DNA from: Myxococcus eversor
GTDB taxonomy: Bacteria; Myxococcota; Myxococcia; Myxococcales; Myxococcaceae
Length of the DNA: 64,000 nucleotides
Assembly (NCBI RefSeq): GCF_010894455.1
Contig: NZ_JAAIXY010000010.1
Coordinates: forward strand, 88,024 to 152,023
Direction: 5' to 3'
Positions 36,023-45,367 of this stretch are shown here, piece by piece. The notes under the pieces are model-generated. The model did not search any database, was not told where the DNA came from, and worked only from the letters and a program-made list of their open reading frames with translations. A program made the position numbers and the translations under genes. Every line of letters begins with the position of its first letter. The stretch's first letter is position 1.

Positions 36023-36625
36023 CGGGAGACCTCAAGGGGGGATGCCACGCATCATTGCGGGCATCAGGATCAAAGCGGCTGCCCCTTTGAGTTCGCTCTG
36101 CCCGTGGGAATACTTGCCCGGTGGAGGGGAACAGGGCGTGCGCGGTGGGAAATCGCGTGCGCTGGGCTTCTCTGGTTTCGTGTTTGCAGGCCATGCGGCC
36201 CGACGGCTGGACCGCGGCTCGCGGCGGCACGGCCCCTCCCCTCCAGGACGCCCACGCCCATCGTGAGCATTGGGAGGGGACCCTCATCGGGGATGAATGG
36301 AATGTTCATGTAGGGCCCTTCGGCGTACTCAACCAGCTTCGGGAGGATCCATCCGCCCGCGCTCAGCGTCACCTGGGAAAGCGAGAGGCGGAGCGCGCGC
36401 GGGAGACGGGCCGCCGGGAGGGGCACAAGTGCATGGCGCGGGATGATAGACAAACACCGCTGGGGAGGCGAACCACGGTAGATGGAGTGCATGTGCTCGC
36501 GACCTGAGCGCCACGGTCGCGCAAGGCAAAGACGAATCGCCAGGCCCGTGTGTGGCGCTTCGCCTTGCGCTGGCCTCCGTCTCTACCTGATGCCAGACCT
36601 TGGATTTGAGCGACAATGACGGCCA
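36023..36625. other. Intergenic region without a confident gene
   Basis: About 600 bp between divergent genes. The minus-strand frame covering 36070-36492 includes a passage (AGGWILPKLVEYAEGPYMNIPFI) that looks protein-like, but no start, signal or homologous domain could be supported. It may be a remnant. Confidence 0.35.
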
Positions 36626-37822
36626 ATGTCGCCCCACCTCGCCTCCTTCATCTGTGTCCTCGCTGCATTGCCCGCCGCCGCCAACGTGGCCGCATCCACG
36701 CGCACGCCAGCGGCCTTCACCCTGTCGCCAGGTCTCGCGCGCACGCGCTCGGAGGTGCTCGGCGAGAAGCTGGACTTCGATTGCGCGGAGGCGGAGCGCG
36801 AGGCCGCGTGCCGCTTCGAGGCGCGCTACCGGCTGCGCAATGGAACCTCCGAGGTGGAGGTCATCGATGCCGCCTTTCTGGGACTCCGTACGCATGAGGT
36901 GAGCGTCCGATTCGACGAGGAGCCTCTCCCGGTGACGGAAGAGCAGGTCGACCCCAGCGGCCCCACGTCCGGAGCCGGGGAGACCGCACCTGTGCGGTCG
37001 CCACCGGAGAATACGTTCCGGCGGCTCGAGCAGCGCTTCGGCTTCACGCTCACGCTTCCGCCCGGGAAAGAAGGGGACCTGGTGGTTCGCGGTGTGGTGC
37101 GACTCGAGCGGCGTTTCCTGTCATCGGGGTATGTGTGGCCCGCCATCAAGGCGCGACATGTGCTGCTGTCTCCCGGACCGGCGCGGGCCACGCACTGGGA
37201 CATCGACTATCTGCTGGGCCCCATCCGGACCTGGGCGGGCAACCCCGAGCTGCACGTCACCGTGCGGGTCCCTTCCACATGGGAGGTGGGCAGCAGTCCG
37301 GACGCATCCGCGCGGACAGCTCCGGTGGCCACGGACTGGCGGCTTCGGCACGAGGGCTCGCAGGTGGTGGCGGAGCGGCACCTCACGGCGGCGAGCGCGC
37401 CCGAATGGCTCAACGTCACGCTGACGAAGCCCGTGCCGTGGTGGACTCCGGGCGGTGTGCAGTTGGGCCTGGGCCTGCGGAGCCTGGACGGGATCCGCTT
37501 GCTGGCGCGGCTCGGCTACCAGTTCGCCGCGCCCGAGGCCTTCCTGCATTCGTTCTCGGCGGAGACGGACTTTCACAAGCAGCTCGTCCTCACGCCCCTC
37601 TCGCAGTATGCGACGCCCCAGGTCGCCATCATCCCGAGCCTCGGGCTCGGCCTGGGTGTGCCGGTGCAGGTGCTTCCCGACGTCAGGCCGGGGCTGCGGC
37701 TCCTCGTGGACCTGCATTTCGGCCCGGTGGGAGCCGTCCTCAACTGGGACCACTATCCGGAGCTGGGGGAGGGCACGGATTCCTTCTCGCAGTTCCTCCT
37801 CCTGTTGCAGGTAGGACTGTAG
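36626..37822 (+). CDS. Secreted hypothetical protein, probably beta-rich
   Basis: The 398-residue protein has a signal peptide (SFICVLAALPAAANVAA) and a mature region dominated by alternating hydrophobic/polar strands. The C-terminal third (LGLGLRSLDGIRLLARLGYQF, LGLGLGVPVQVL, GLRLLVDLHFG, ending QFLLLLQVGL) has the look of a small beta-barrel or outer-membrane anchored domain. A TrpTyr-rich central region (VRVPSTWEVGSS) is unassigned. No family recognised. Confidence 0.6.
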   Translation: MSPHLASFICVLAALPAAANVAASTRTPAAFTLSPGLARTRSEVLGEKLDFDCAEAEREAACRFEARYRLRNGTSEVEVIDAAFLGLRTHEVSVRFDEEPLPVTEEQVDPSGPTSGAGETAPVRSPPENTFRRLEQRFGFTLTLPPGKEGDLVVRGVVRLERRFLSSGYVWPAIKARHVLLSPGPARATHWDIDYLLGPIRTWAGNPELHVTVRVPSTWEVGSSPDASARTAPVATDWRLRHEGSQVVAERHLTAASAPEWLNVTLTKPVPWWTPGGVQLGLGLRSLDGIRLLARLGYQFAAPEAFLHSFSAETDFHKQLVLTPLSQYATPQVAIIPSLGLGLGVPVQVLPDVRPGLRLLVDLHFGPVGAVLNWDHYPELGEGTDSFSQFLLLLQVGL

Positions 37823-37984
37823 GCCGGCTTTCGCCCATAGGTGATGACTATCCATCCATTGACGCCAAGGGATTCACGGTGGCCGGAAGCGAGGTCTATA
37901 TGTGGACCCATCGCGGCCGGGTTGGCGCCCTGAACGCAGTCCAGCCCATCCGCCAACCACTTGCACGCGCACGAGGGTGAATCC

Positions 37985-38620
37985 ATGACGACGCAATCAC
38001 AGAAGGCGGAGAACGTTCACGTGGGCCTGCTGGTCCGCCTGGAGGCGAAGGCAGGCAAGGAGGCCGACGTGCAGAAGTTCCTGGAGGGCGGTCTGCCCGT
38101 GGTCCAGGCAGAGCCGGCGACAGCGCAGTGGTTCGCGCTGCGCTTCGGTCCGACCACCTTCGGCATCTTCGATACCTTCGCGGACGAGGCTGGCCGCGAG
38201 GCGCACCTCGGCGGAAGAGTGGCCGCGGCACTGATGGCACAGGCGCCGGACCTGCTCTCGCAGCCGCCGTCCCTCCAGCAGGTGGACCTGCTCGCGACCA
38301 AGGCCCAGGGCACTCCGGAGGCGTCCGACAAACGGGCCCTGGTCGTGCTCCTGGAGGCGAAGGCGGGCAAGGAGGCCGACGTCCAGAAGTTCCTGGAGGG
38401 CGGTCTGCCCATCGTTCGGGACGAGCCGGCCACGCTGCACTGGTATGCCCTGAGGCTCTCGCCGACCACCTTCGGCATCGTGGACACCTTCCCCGACGAA
38501 GCGGGTCGGCAGGCGCATCTGAGTGGCAAGGTCGCCGCTGCCTTGATGGCCAACGCCCCGGAGCTGCTCTCACGGCCGCCGTCCATCGAGAAGGTGGACG
38601 TGCTCGCTGTGAAGCGCTGA
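37985..38620 (+). CDS. Tandem antibiotic-biosynthesis-monooxygenase-like (ABM) protein
   Basis: The 211-residue cytoplasmic protein is built from two ~100-residue ABM (dimeric alpha/beta barrel) domains that are nearly repeated: both contain LEAKAGKEADVQKF, PTTFGI.DTF.DEAGR.AHL and VAAALM. A direct duplication within one gene is therefore clear. ABM proteins are small cofactor-free oxygenases or stress/quinone-related proteins that normally work as dimers, so a fused dimer is plausible. ATG 37985 with GAGG upstream is preferred over an upstream TTG at 37961. Confidence 0.8.
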   Translation: MTTQSQKAENVHVGLLVRLEAKAGKEADVQKFLEGGLPVVQAEPATAQWFALRFGPTTFGIFDTFADEAGREAHLGGRVAAALMAQAPDLLSQPPSLQQVDLLATKAQGTPEASDKRALVVLLEAKAGKEADVQKFLEGGLPIVRDEPATLHWYALRLSPTTFGIVDTFPDEAGRQAHLSGKVAAALMANAPELLSRPPSIEKVDVLAVKR

Positions 38621-38693
38621 GCGACCTCCGGCCCCAAGGGCCGCGGGCGTGGAGGGCACACCGTCAGCAGGGGTGGCCCTCGCCCGTTTCCCT

Positions 38694-39590
38694 TCAGGCG
38701 CCTGGACGCGTGCGCCTCGCGCTCTCCATCAGCGTGCGCCAGAAGAGCTTCGCGGCCGGTGGCGCGGTCCTGTCTCCCGAGCGCATCAGGGACACGGTGC
38801 GCTGGAGCGCCGGTTCGACGAGCGGACGCGCGGTGGTGGCGCTCGCCGAGGGCAGGAACGAATGCTCGGGCATGAAGGCGAAGCCGACGCCCGCGGCGAC
38901 CAGGCTCTGCACCCACTCCTCGCGTTCGGTGCGATAGCTGGCGTACAGCACCACCTCGCGGGACGTGCACAGCGCGCCGACCTGTTCGCGCATCTCGCAG
39001 GCGAGCCGGTCGACGTAGGGCTCATGGGCCAGCTCCTTCAGCGGCACGGTGTCCCACGCGGCGAGGCGATGTCCGGGCGGGAGCACCACGAGGTAGCGCT
39101 CTTCGTAGAGCGGCGCGACGACGCACCAGTCAGGCATGGGCGCGGCGGCGTGGGTGATGACGAGGTCCACCTCGGCTTCCTCCAATTGCCGCACCACCGT
39201 GTCGCGGGTGCCGACACGGAGCTCGACTTCCACGCCGGGCGCGACGGCGCGAAACGCCGCCAGGTCGCGGGCCAACCGCGCGGGGCCGATGGTGCACAGC
39301 ACGCCCACGCGCAGCGGCACCTGCTTCAACCGGCGGTGGTTCTCCGCGATGAGCGCCACGCTCCGGTTCTCATCGTCGATGCGCTGGAGCCGGGGCAGCA
39401 CCTGCCGGCCCAGGGGCGTGAGCTTCGCGCCGCTCCTGTCACGAAGCAGCAACGGCCCTCCCAGCTCGCCCTCCAGCTTCTTGATGGCGGCGGTCAGCGT
39501 GGGCTGAGACACATGGCAACGCTCCGCCGCGCGCGTGAAGCTGTGCGTCTCCGCCACCGCCAGGAAGTACCGGACCTGATGCATCTCCAT
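38694..39590 (-). CDS. LysR-family transcriptional regulator
   Basis: The 298-residue LTTR has the HTH (VRYFLAVAETHSFTRAAERCHVSQPTLTAAI) and an effector domain. MEMHQVRYFLAVAET resembles OxyR/CysB-type starts but lacks the OxyR cysteine pair signature at a recognisable place. It converges on the ABM gene 3' end (74 bp apart), and no obvious enzyme is divergent from it, so its target is unclear. Confidence 0.85.
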   Translation of the reverse strand: MEMHQVRYFLAVAETHSFTRAAERCHVSQPTLTAAIKKLEGELGGPLLLRDRSGAKLTPLGRQVLPRLQRIDDENRSVALIAENHRRLKQVPLRVGVLCTIGPARLARDLAAFRAVAPGVEVELRVGTRDTVVRQLEEAEVDLVITHAAAPMPDWCVVAPLYEERYLVVLPPGHRLAAWDTVPLKELAHEPYVDRLACEMREQVGALCTSREVVLYASYRTEREEWVQSLVAAGVGFAFMPEHSFLPSASATTARPLVEPALQRTVSLMRSGDRTAPPAAKLFWRTLMESARRTRPGA

Positions 39591-39740
39591 GGGGCGCAGG
39601 CTCGCTCTTCATTCGAGGGCAGGCAACCCGAGCGTGCCCCCCCGCATCCGGAGGAACGCAGCCGCGTCCGCGCTGGACGCAGCCGCCGCGGCCCGAGCGA
39701 GAAACCTCGGAGGTCTCCTCGAATGGGCCCCCTCCATGAG

Positions 39741-39756
39741 TGGCCCCGCTGTTGCT
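39741..39756 (+). promoter_or_regulatory. Sigma-54 (-24/-12) promoter of the 1030-residue gene
   Basis: TGGCCC-CGCTG-TTGCT has exact GG-N10-GC spacing and a TTGC -12 element. It lies about 46 nt upstream of ATG 39802 and inside the longer alternative frame, which supports the internal start. No activator gene is adjacent. Confidence 0.6.
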
Positions 39757-39801
39757 AATGCAGCCGTGGAACGACTCTCTCCTCGACGGATTGGAACAGC
39801 C

Positions 39802-42800
39802 ATGCCTTCAACGGTAGCGCAGGTCCCGCCCACGCCCACCCCTGTCATCAGCATCCCCGTTGAAGAGCCGTTTGATGTCGTCGGTGACGATGGAGAGTTC
39901 CGTCTCATCCAGACCGGCCCCTCCCTGGCCCTGGTGGGAGTCAACGACGACGACATGCTCCAGGGCTACCTCAGCTCGTCCACCGTCGCCTACCTCAGCC
40001 GCACCTCGGGGAATCCGAGCCGGTTGGACCCCTGGACCCCGTTCACCGTCGAGAAGGACTCGACGCAGTCCGCTCTCGCCTTCGAAACCGAGAAGCGCAT
40101 CGGCGTGGTCTCGCTCGGCGACCTCGTCTACATCTTCTGGATTGACACCCAGAACAACGCCTTGTGCGCGGTCCGCATCGTCCCCGGAAACACCCGCTCC
40201 AAGACGGACTGGTGTCAGCTCTCGTTGCCGCCCGCCACAACCGGTGGCAGCAAGACGACCGTGAAGGTCCTCTCCAAGGGCGTGTCGGCCTGCGCCGGAA
40301 AGGGCGAGACGGAGATTCTCGTCAACTACCTCGTCTGGGACTCGGCTCACAACGCGCTGCAGGTCTGCCACCTCGTCCTGGATGTCAACGACTACAATCC
40401 CATCACCAACGACTGGTCTCCCGGGGTGTCGCCCTGGTACACGACGGCCCCCGCGACCAGCCCCAGCCAGACGTCCTCGAACCTCTCGAACCTCGACCTG
40501 CGCACCATCCTGGTCACCCAGCCGGGGGCCACCACCACCAGCCCTTCCGTCAACTGTGTCATCGCGGCGCTGTGGGACGAGAACCACTCCACCACGACCA
40601 CGTTCTCCTGGACGCTGGACACCGCGTGCCACGCGAACGCGACTCCCGCGCAATCGCCCATGCTCCTCTCGTGGCCTTCATCGGTCAAGAGCCGCAAGGC
40701 CTCGGGCATGAGCCTGGCGGTGGACCCCGCTGGACGGCTCGTCGCCCTGTTCGCCGACTCCAACGCCAGTCATCAAATCTCCATCGCCGTGATTCCAGAC
40801 ATCCGGCCGCTGCGCCAGATTGACTCCTCGGCCGCCCCCACCTGGACGGAGTTCGGCAAGATCTTCACCTCGGCGACCGAGGACACGGAGGGGCCCCTCT
40901 CGATGTGCTTCTCGGTCGGCCTCGTCCCCGAGACGTCGAGCGAGGACTCCGCCACCCTCCCCATCATCCTGGGGCTCGCCTGGGTCCGCTGCTCGAATTC
41001 GCCGGGCTCGCCCATCCAGATGTCGTCCCTGAAGTATGGCGACTTCAAGCTCCAGACGATGCTCCACCCGCCGACCCAGCAGAACGCCGGCAAGCGCGTG
41101 CTGACGGCGATTTGCGACCCATTCCCCATGCCCCTCCCGGCACCCGAGGTCTGGGGGAATGCCAGCCCCGACGGCATGGCCGACTGGAACCTGTTTGACT
41201 ATGAGATGAACACCACTCAGGAAGATATCGTCCTGAATGAAATCAAACTCTCCGCGAGCCTGGGAATCCAGTACTCCTCGAGAGATACGGCCGCCACGGG
41301 CCCGTTCGGGGGCTACAAGACGGGAGTCGCTTGGGGCATCACCGCGAAGGCTGGCGCCTCCGGACGCTTCGCGTGGCAGGACGGGAAGTTCACGGCCCAG
41401 AGCATCAAGGTGGCGACGAAGGCCTACCGTCATCCGTACTTCCCGCTCGATGACGCGTCTCCCTACCTGGTCCGTCCCTACGGGTGCTACTTCGGACGGT
41501 CCCTGTTCTGGCTGCGCTCCCAGTACGGGACGGCGACGAACCTCAACTTCAACCACGACGCCAACTTCAGCCCGGCGCCCCTGGTCGTGGCCCACTGGCC
41601 CGTCGTCTCGGACGATGCCGATGAGACCATCGCTGGAGACTTCTTCACCTACGCCTGCACGCCGGGCATGGTCGACTCCTATACAGCGGAGGCGATCAAC
41701 GACCGCATGTTCAAGCTGTATACCGAGTGCGTGAGGAGGCTGGGGGCCGCCGGAAAGACACCGGCGGAGATTCAGCAGATTTTCACGGCTCCGGATGGGA
41801 CCGACCTCAGCACGTTCTACACGGGGCACAACTACGTCACGGCCGTCATCGGGAAGTACGGCACCAAGACGGACCTCAACGGTCAGAAGTACCTCAAGTT
41901 CGCCATGAGCGGCAGCTCGGTCTGCGACGGCCAGTACCGGGTGTCGAGCGGAACGACCACGGGCTTCGGCGTCCACCTGGACGTCAACGTCTATGCGGGG
42001 TTCGTCGAGACGGCGGAGATTGGCAGTGAGAACGGCGGCCTCTCCGCCTCGGGGGAGACGTACCTGGGTGGAACGTTGGACTTCTCCTTCTCCTTCACGC
42101 GCGATTCGACGAGCAACGCCTCCAGCGGCGTGGGCCTCTACACGTATCTGAATACGCTCGCGCCGACGCAATCCATGTCGGCCCGGCTCTACTTCCTCAA
42201 GGAGGCGTATCTGTGGGCGCTCGAGCTGAAGTACTTCCCGAGCATCGCTCGGGATTGGTACCTCCAGTCCTTGAGCGATGCGGCGGCCCACGGGGAGTTC
42301 ACGTCCCCGGTGGCGCAGCCCAACCTGGGCATGCTGGCGGGCACCACGTCGGCGGACGATTTGCTGCTCTACGAGCAGTCGCTGCCCACGCGTTTCCTGT
42401 TCGTCGTCACCGGGTGGGACCAGGGGCCGAGCGCGAACACGCCCATCAATGTGCCCAGGGATTTGCCGGGTGGATACGATATCGCCACCTTCAATGGGGT
42501 CGTCAGCAACGGCGCGACCTTCAACCTGCCAGGGCCCTGCGATGTGGCCTATGGCGCGAATGGCCACTACCGCTTCATCGCGGGGCTGACGGGCGCCGTC
42601 ACCTTCAACACCGCCACCTTCGGCGACCCGGGGTCTGGCACCACGAACAAGGGCTACTACCGGCAGGTCGGCTTCCCCAACCGGACCCAGTACAACGTCC
42701 CGCAGGACTTCGACAAGGTCTGCGGCGAAGGGGAGACGGCGAACGTGGGAGACGAGCCGACGACGGTGGCGTTCGGCACCGGCACGAATTGGAACGTGGT

Positions 42801-42894
42801 CGGCGGGGTGTCGGGGAACATCACCGCCTCGGATAACGTGTTCGGGGATCCCGCGATTGGCTCAGCAAAGGAGCTGCGAGTCCTGCGGGGGTAA
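39802..42894 (+). CDS. Large orphan protein (1030 aa) with propeller-like N-terminus and C-terminal YGA..FGDP repeats
   Basis: No family was recognised. The N-terminal ~400 residues contain repeated strand patterns of a propeller (LVYIFWIDTQNNALCAVRI, CVIAALWDENHS, DPAGRLVALFADSNAS). The central 450-870 region is beta-rich with a FGVHLDVNVYAGFVET, GGTLDFSFSFTRD segment reminiscent of amphipathic strands in pore-forming or surface proteins. The C-terminus (915-1030) has two copies of a VAYGANGHY...FGDPGSG / VAFGTGTNW...FGDPAIG repeat, a type found on secreted bacterial proteins. There is no signal peptide. ATG 39802 is chosen over an upstream start at 39589 because a sigma-54 promoter lies between them. 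Confidence 0.72.
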   Translation: MPSTVAQVPPTPTPVISIPVEEPFDVVGDDGEFRLIQTGPSLALVGVNDDDMLQGYLSSSTVAYLSRTSGNPSRLDPWTPFTVEKDSTQSALAFETEKRIGVVSLGDLVYIFWIDTQNNALCAVRIVPGNTRSKTDWCQLSLPPATTGGSKTTVKVLSKGVSACAGKGETEILVNYLVWDSAHNALQVCHLVLDVNDYNPITNDWSPGVSPWYTTAPATSPSQTSSNLSNLDLRTILVTQPGATTTSPSVNCVIAALWDENHSTTTTFSWTLDTACHANATPAQSPMLLSWPSSVKSRKASGMSLAVDPAGRLVALFADSNASHQISIAVIPDIRPLRQIDSSAAPTWTEFGKIFTSATEDTEGPLSMCFSVGLVPETSSEDSATLPIILGLAWVRCSNSPGSPIQMSSLKYGDFKLQTMLHPPTQQNAGKRVLTAICDPFPMPLPAPEVWGNASPDGMADWNLFDYEMNTTQEDIVLNEIKLSASLGIQYSSRDTAATGPFGGYKTGVAWGITAKAGASGRFAWQDGKFTAQSIKVATKAYRHPYFPLDDASPYLVRPYGCYFGRSLFWLRSQYGTATNLNFNHDANFSPAPLVVAHWPVVSDDADETIAGDFFTYACTPGMVDSYTAEAINDRMFKLYTECVRRLGAAGKTPAEIQQIFTAPDGTDLSTFYTGHNYVTAVIGKYGTKTDLNGQKYLKFAMSGSSVCDGQYRVSSGTTTGFGVHLDVNVYAGFVETAEIGSENGGLSASGETYLGGTLDFSFSFTRDSTSNASSGVGLYTYLNTLAPTQSMSARLYFLKEAYLWALELKYFPSIARDWYLQSLSDAAAHGEFTSPVAQPNLGMLAGTTSADDLLLYEQSLPTRFLFVVTGWDQGPSANTPINVPRDLPGGYDIATFNGVVSNGATFNLPGPCDVAYGANGHYRFIAGLTGAVTFNTATFGDPGSGTTNKGYYRQVGFPNRTQYNVPQDFDKVCGEGETANVGDEPTTVAFGTGTNWNVVGGVSGNITASDNVFGDPAIGSAKELRVLRG

Positions 42895-42935
42895 CACTTC
42901 CCGAATCGAGCGGCATTCATGGAGCTGCGGATGGG

Positions 42936-42952
42936 GCCCTGGAGGACAGGGC
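42936..42952. terminator. Short stem-loop between convergent genes
   Basis: GCCCTG-GAGGA-CAGGGC, a 6-bp perfect stem with a 5-nt loop 42 nt after the stop at 42894, before the convergent STAS gene. Weak evidence without a T-tract. Confidence 0.35.
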
Positions 42953-42977
42953 TCCACCGCTGACGGCCGGTCCAGGG

Positions 42978-43325
42978 CTACTTGAAGCTGTTCAATGCCT
43001 CCTGCTCGTTGTCGAAGACCTCGAAGACGGTGATGAGCTTGGTGATGATCAGCAGGTCCTCGATCTTCCGAGAGGGGCTCAGCAGCTTGAGCTTGCCGCC
43101 CTCACGGTTCGTGGTCGTATAGGAGCTGATCAGCTCACCCAGTCCGCTGCTGTCCAGATAGGTCACATCGGTGAGTTTGATCAGCAGGTTCTTCTTTCCG
43201 CCTTCCAGCGCGTTGCGAACGGTGCCACGGAGGACGGGCGCCCCGTCTGCAATGGTGATCTTCCCGGCGAGGTCGAGGATGGTCACGCCGCCGGACTGCC
43301 GCTCATTGATTTTCAACTCAGACAT
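42978..43325 (-). CDS. STAS-domain anti-sigma factor antagonist
   Basis: The 115-residue STAS protein has TYLDSSGLGEL with the phosphorylatable Ser60 next to Gly, as in SpoIIAA/RsbV. In partner switching, unphosphorylated antagonist binds the cognate anti-sigma kinase and releases its target; phosphorylation at that Ser stops it. Its start overlaps the 3' end of the upstream kinase gene by 13 nt and has AGGAG upstream, so the two are translated together. Confidence 0.88.
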   Translation of the reverse strand: MSELKINERQSGGVTILDLAGKITIADGAPVLRGTVRNALEGGKKNLLIKLTDVTYLDSSGLGELISSYTTTNREGGKLKLLSPSRKIEDLLIITKLITVFEVFDNEQEALNSFK

Positions 43326-43762
43326 GGGTCTTTCTCCTGTGGTGTGGTGGGTGCTGCGGGCTGCTGCTTTGACAGTCGAACGACACTGCCTCCCTCGGGA
43401 GCGAGCGAGAACTCGACCGTGTCCATGAGCGCGCGCATGAGCAGCACGCCCCGGCCCGAGAGTTTGAGACGGTGTGCCGGGTCGAGCGCGTCCGGAAGCG
43501 CGGAGACATCGAAGCCGGTTCCCTCGTCTCGGACGGAGATGGTCACCCGGTCCGCCAGCGAGACGAGCATTACTTCCACATGTCGGCTTTCGATGCTCTG
43601 ATTCCCGTGTTGGATGGCATTGGCCACGGCCTCCGCCACGGCCAGCTCCACGTGCTCAGCGACTGCATCCGGGAAGCCCGATTCCCGCAAGAAGGCTCGC
43701 GTGGCCGTGGTGACGTCACCGATGAAGGTGAGGCGGCTTTCTCCAGACAGCTTCAGAAACAT
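43313..43762 (-). CDS. RsbW/SpoIIAB-like ATP-binding anti-sigma/serine kinase
   Basis: The 149-residue GHKL-type ATPase has an N box AVAEAVANAIQHGN, G1 VRDEGTGFD and G2 GRGVLLMRALMD, matching RsbW/SpoIIAB kinases that bind a sigma factor or other target and phosphorylate the paired STAS antagonist. It is the first gene of the pair. No sigma factor is encoded next to it, so its target is elsewhere or is not a sigma factor. ATG 43762 is chosen; an upstream frame reaches 43816. Confidence 0.82.
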   Translation of the reverse strand: MFLKLSGESRLTFIGDVTTATRAFLRESGFPDAVAEHVELAVAEAVANAIQHGNQSIESRHVEVMLVSLADRVTISVRDEGTGFDVSALPDALDPAHRLKLSGRGVLLMRALMDTVEFSLAPEGGSVVRLSKQQPAAPTTPQEKDPCLS

Positions 43763-44045
43763 GTGTATCCAGGGCCGTGGACGCGCGGTCGTGAGAAAGC
43801 CAACCGACCGCCTCATTGGGAGTATCCATGAATGTCTTCTTTCGCAAATAAATTCGCTTTATCGGATTTCAGGAGTTGGCTGGAGAGAATGACTCAGTGT
43901 CCACCGTCCTGGTGTGCAGCGACCCGTGGGGTCCACGCGGACACGCGCACTCCGGCGACGCTGTGAGACGTTGGGCGATGGGTACCCCACGCGCCGCGCC
44001 GGCCACCGCATCCTCTTCTCCGTACCCACCTTCGGAGGAACGCCC

Positions 44046-45203
44046 ATGCGTGCCGAGCTCCTGCTCACCCTCATCCTTCCGCTGTCTCTCGCCCGGGCCC
44101 AGGGCCAACCCCGCACCGTGCCCGCCGTCGTGCCGCCGCCGTTCGCCCAGGTCATCGAGCGCGAAGTGCCGGCCCTCATGAAAGAAGCCCATATCCAAGG
44201 CGCGGCCGTGGGGCTGATTGTCGGAGGCAAGCTGGTCTACGCGAAGGGCTTCGGCTTCGCGGACCACGCGGGCAAGGTGCCAGTGACGTCCGACACGGTG
44301 TTCGCCGCTGCCTCGTTGGCCAAGCCCATCGCCAGTTGGGTGGCGATGCGTCTGGCCGAGCAGGGGAGCGTGCGGTTGGATGAGTCGGTGGCCGATGTGG
44401 TGTCTCCATGGCCGCTGGCGAAGAGCCACTTCGACCATCGCCTGCTCACGATTCGCCGCCTGCTGTCGCACACCGCGGGGACGACCTTGGGCGGGTATCA
44501 AGGCTGGCTCGACTTCAAGGAGCTGCCGAGCCTGGAGGAGTCGCTGGCCGGGAAGACCAATGGACGCGGCGCGGTGGAGCTGTTCGCGCCGGTCGGCGTG
44601 AAATTCCAATACTCCGGCGGCGGCTACACCCTGATGCAGCTGGCCATCGAGCGGAGCACGCGGCGCAAGTATTCGGACCTGGCGCGTGAGCTGGTGTTCC
44701 GGCCGCTGGGCATGAAACACAGCAGCGTCGCCATGACGCCGGAGGTGCTGGCCGGCGCGGCGCAGGGACACGACGACGAGGGAAGGCCGGTGCCGATGCG
44801 TTACTACGTCGAGCAAGCGCCTTCGACGCTGACCACCACCGTCCGCGACTTCGCCCGCTGGATGATTGCTGGCATGGCGAACACCGCTGGCGCGCATCCA
44901 CTGACGCCGGCGCAACTGGCCCAGCTGTACACGCCCGCGGAGCTGAGCACGCCGCGCGCGCCCGGTGATGGGGTCTACGGCCTGGGTCACTTCATCGAAC
45001 GCCTCGGCGACGGCAGCACCGCCGTCGGTCACGATGGACGCAACCAGGCGGGCTTCCGCGCCAACTTCTTGATGCGTCCGCAATCCGGCGACGGCATCGT
45101 CTTCTTCAGCAACTCCCGCAGCGGTCTGGCTTTGGACCGCATCGTCTGCCTGTGGGGCGCCGACGTGGCCAAGGTCGATGCGGCGACGACGTGCAAGAAG
45201 TAG
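44046..45203 (+). CDS. Secreted serine hydrolase, beta-lactamase family
   Basis: The 385-residue protein has a signal peptide (LLLTLILPLSLARAQG), the nucleophile motif SLAK (Ser90, Lys93), a YSGGGY second motif and a GHDGRNQAGF third motif in the expected order. It belongs to the class C beta-lactamase/DD-peptidase/esterase group. GGAGG precedes ATG 44046. Whether it cleaves a peptidoglycan-type or ester substrate is unknown. It lies alone between the partner-switching pair and a convergent membrane gene. Confidence 0.85.
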   Translation: MRAELLLTLILPLSLARAQGQPRTVPAVVPPPFAQVIEREVPALMKEAHIQGAAVGLIVGGKLVYAKGFGFADHAGKVPVTSDTVFAAASLAKPIASWVAMRLAEQGSVRLDESVADVVSPWPLAKSHFDHRLLTIRRLLSHTAGTTLGGYQGWLDFKELPSLEESLAGKTNGRGAVELFAPVGVKFQYSGGGYTLMQLAIERSTRRKYSDLARELVFRPLGMKHSSVAMTPEVLAGAAQGHDDEGRPVPMRYYVEQAPSTLTTTVRDFARWMIAGMANTAGAHPLTPAQLAQLYTPAELSTPRAPGDGVYGLGHFIERLGDGSTAVGHDGRNQAGFRANFLMRPQSGDGIVFFSNSRSGLALDRIVCLWGADVAKVDAATTCKK

Positions 45204-45367
45204 CGGAGCGTTCTACCGGGTGCCCGAGTCCCTCCGGAAGTCGCCTGTCAATAGCGCATGCCTTCGGTTGTCTCGCGGCTGTCTTCCGATGCCCGGATGT
45301 CCCGCGCCTTGCTTCAGGGGAAGCGAGGTCTGGCGAACGCTGACAACCGTCCTGCCCGGAGGCCGTG

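Noticed and set aside
37921-37937. Possible sigma-54 promoter TGGCGC-N5-ACGCA before the ABM gene
   Set aside because: The -12 element lacks TTGC; spacing alone is not enough in this G+C-rich sequence.
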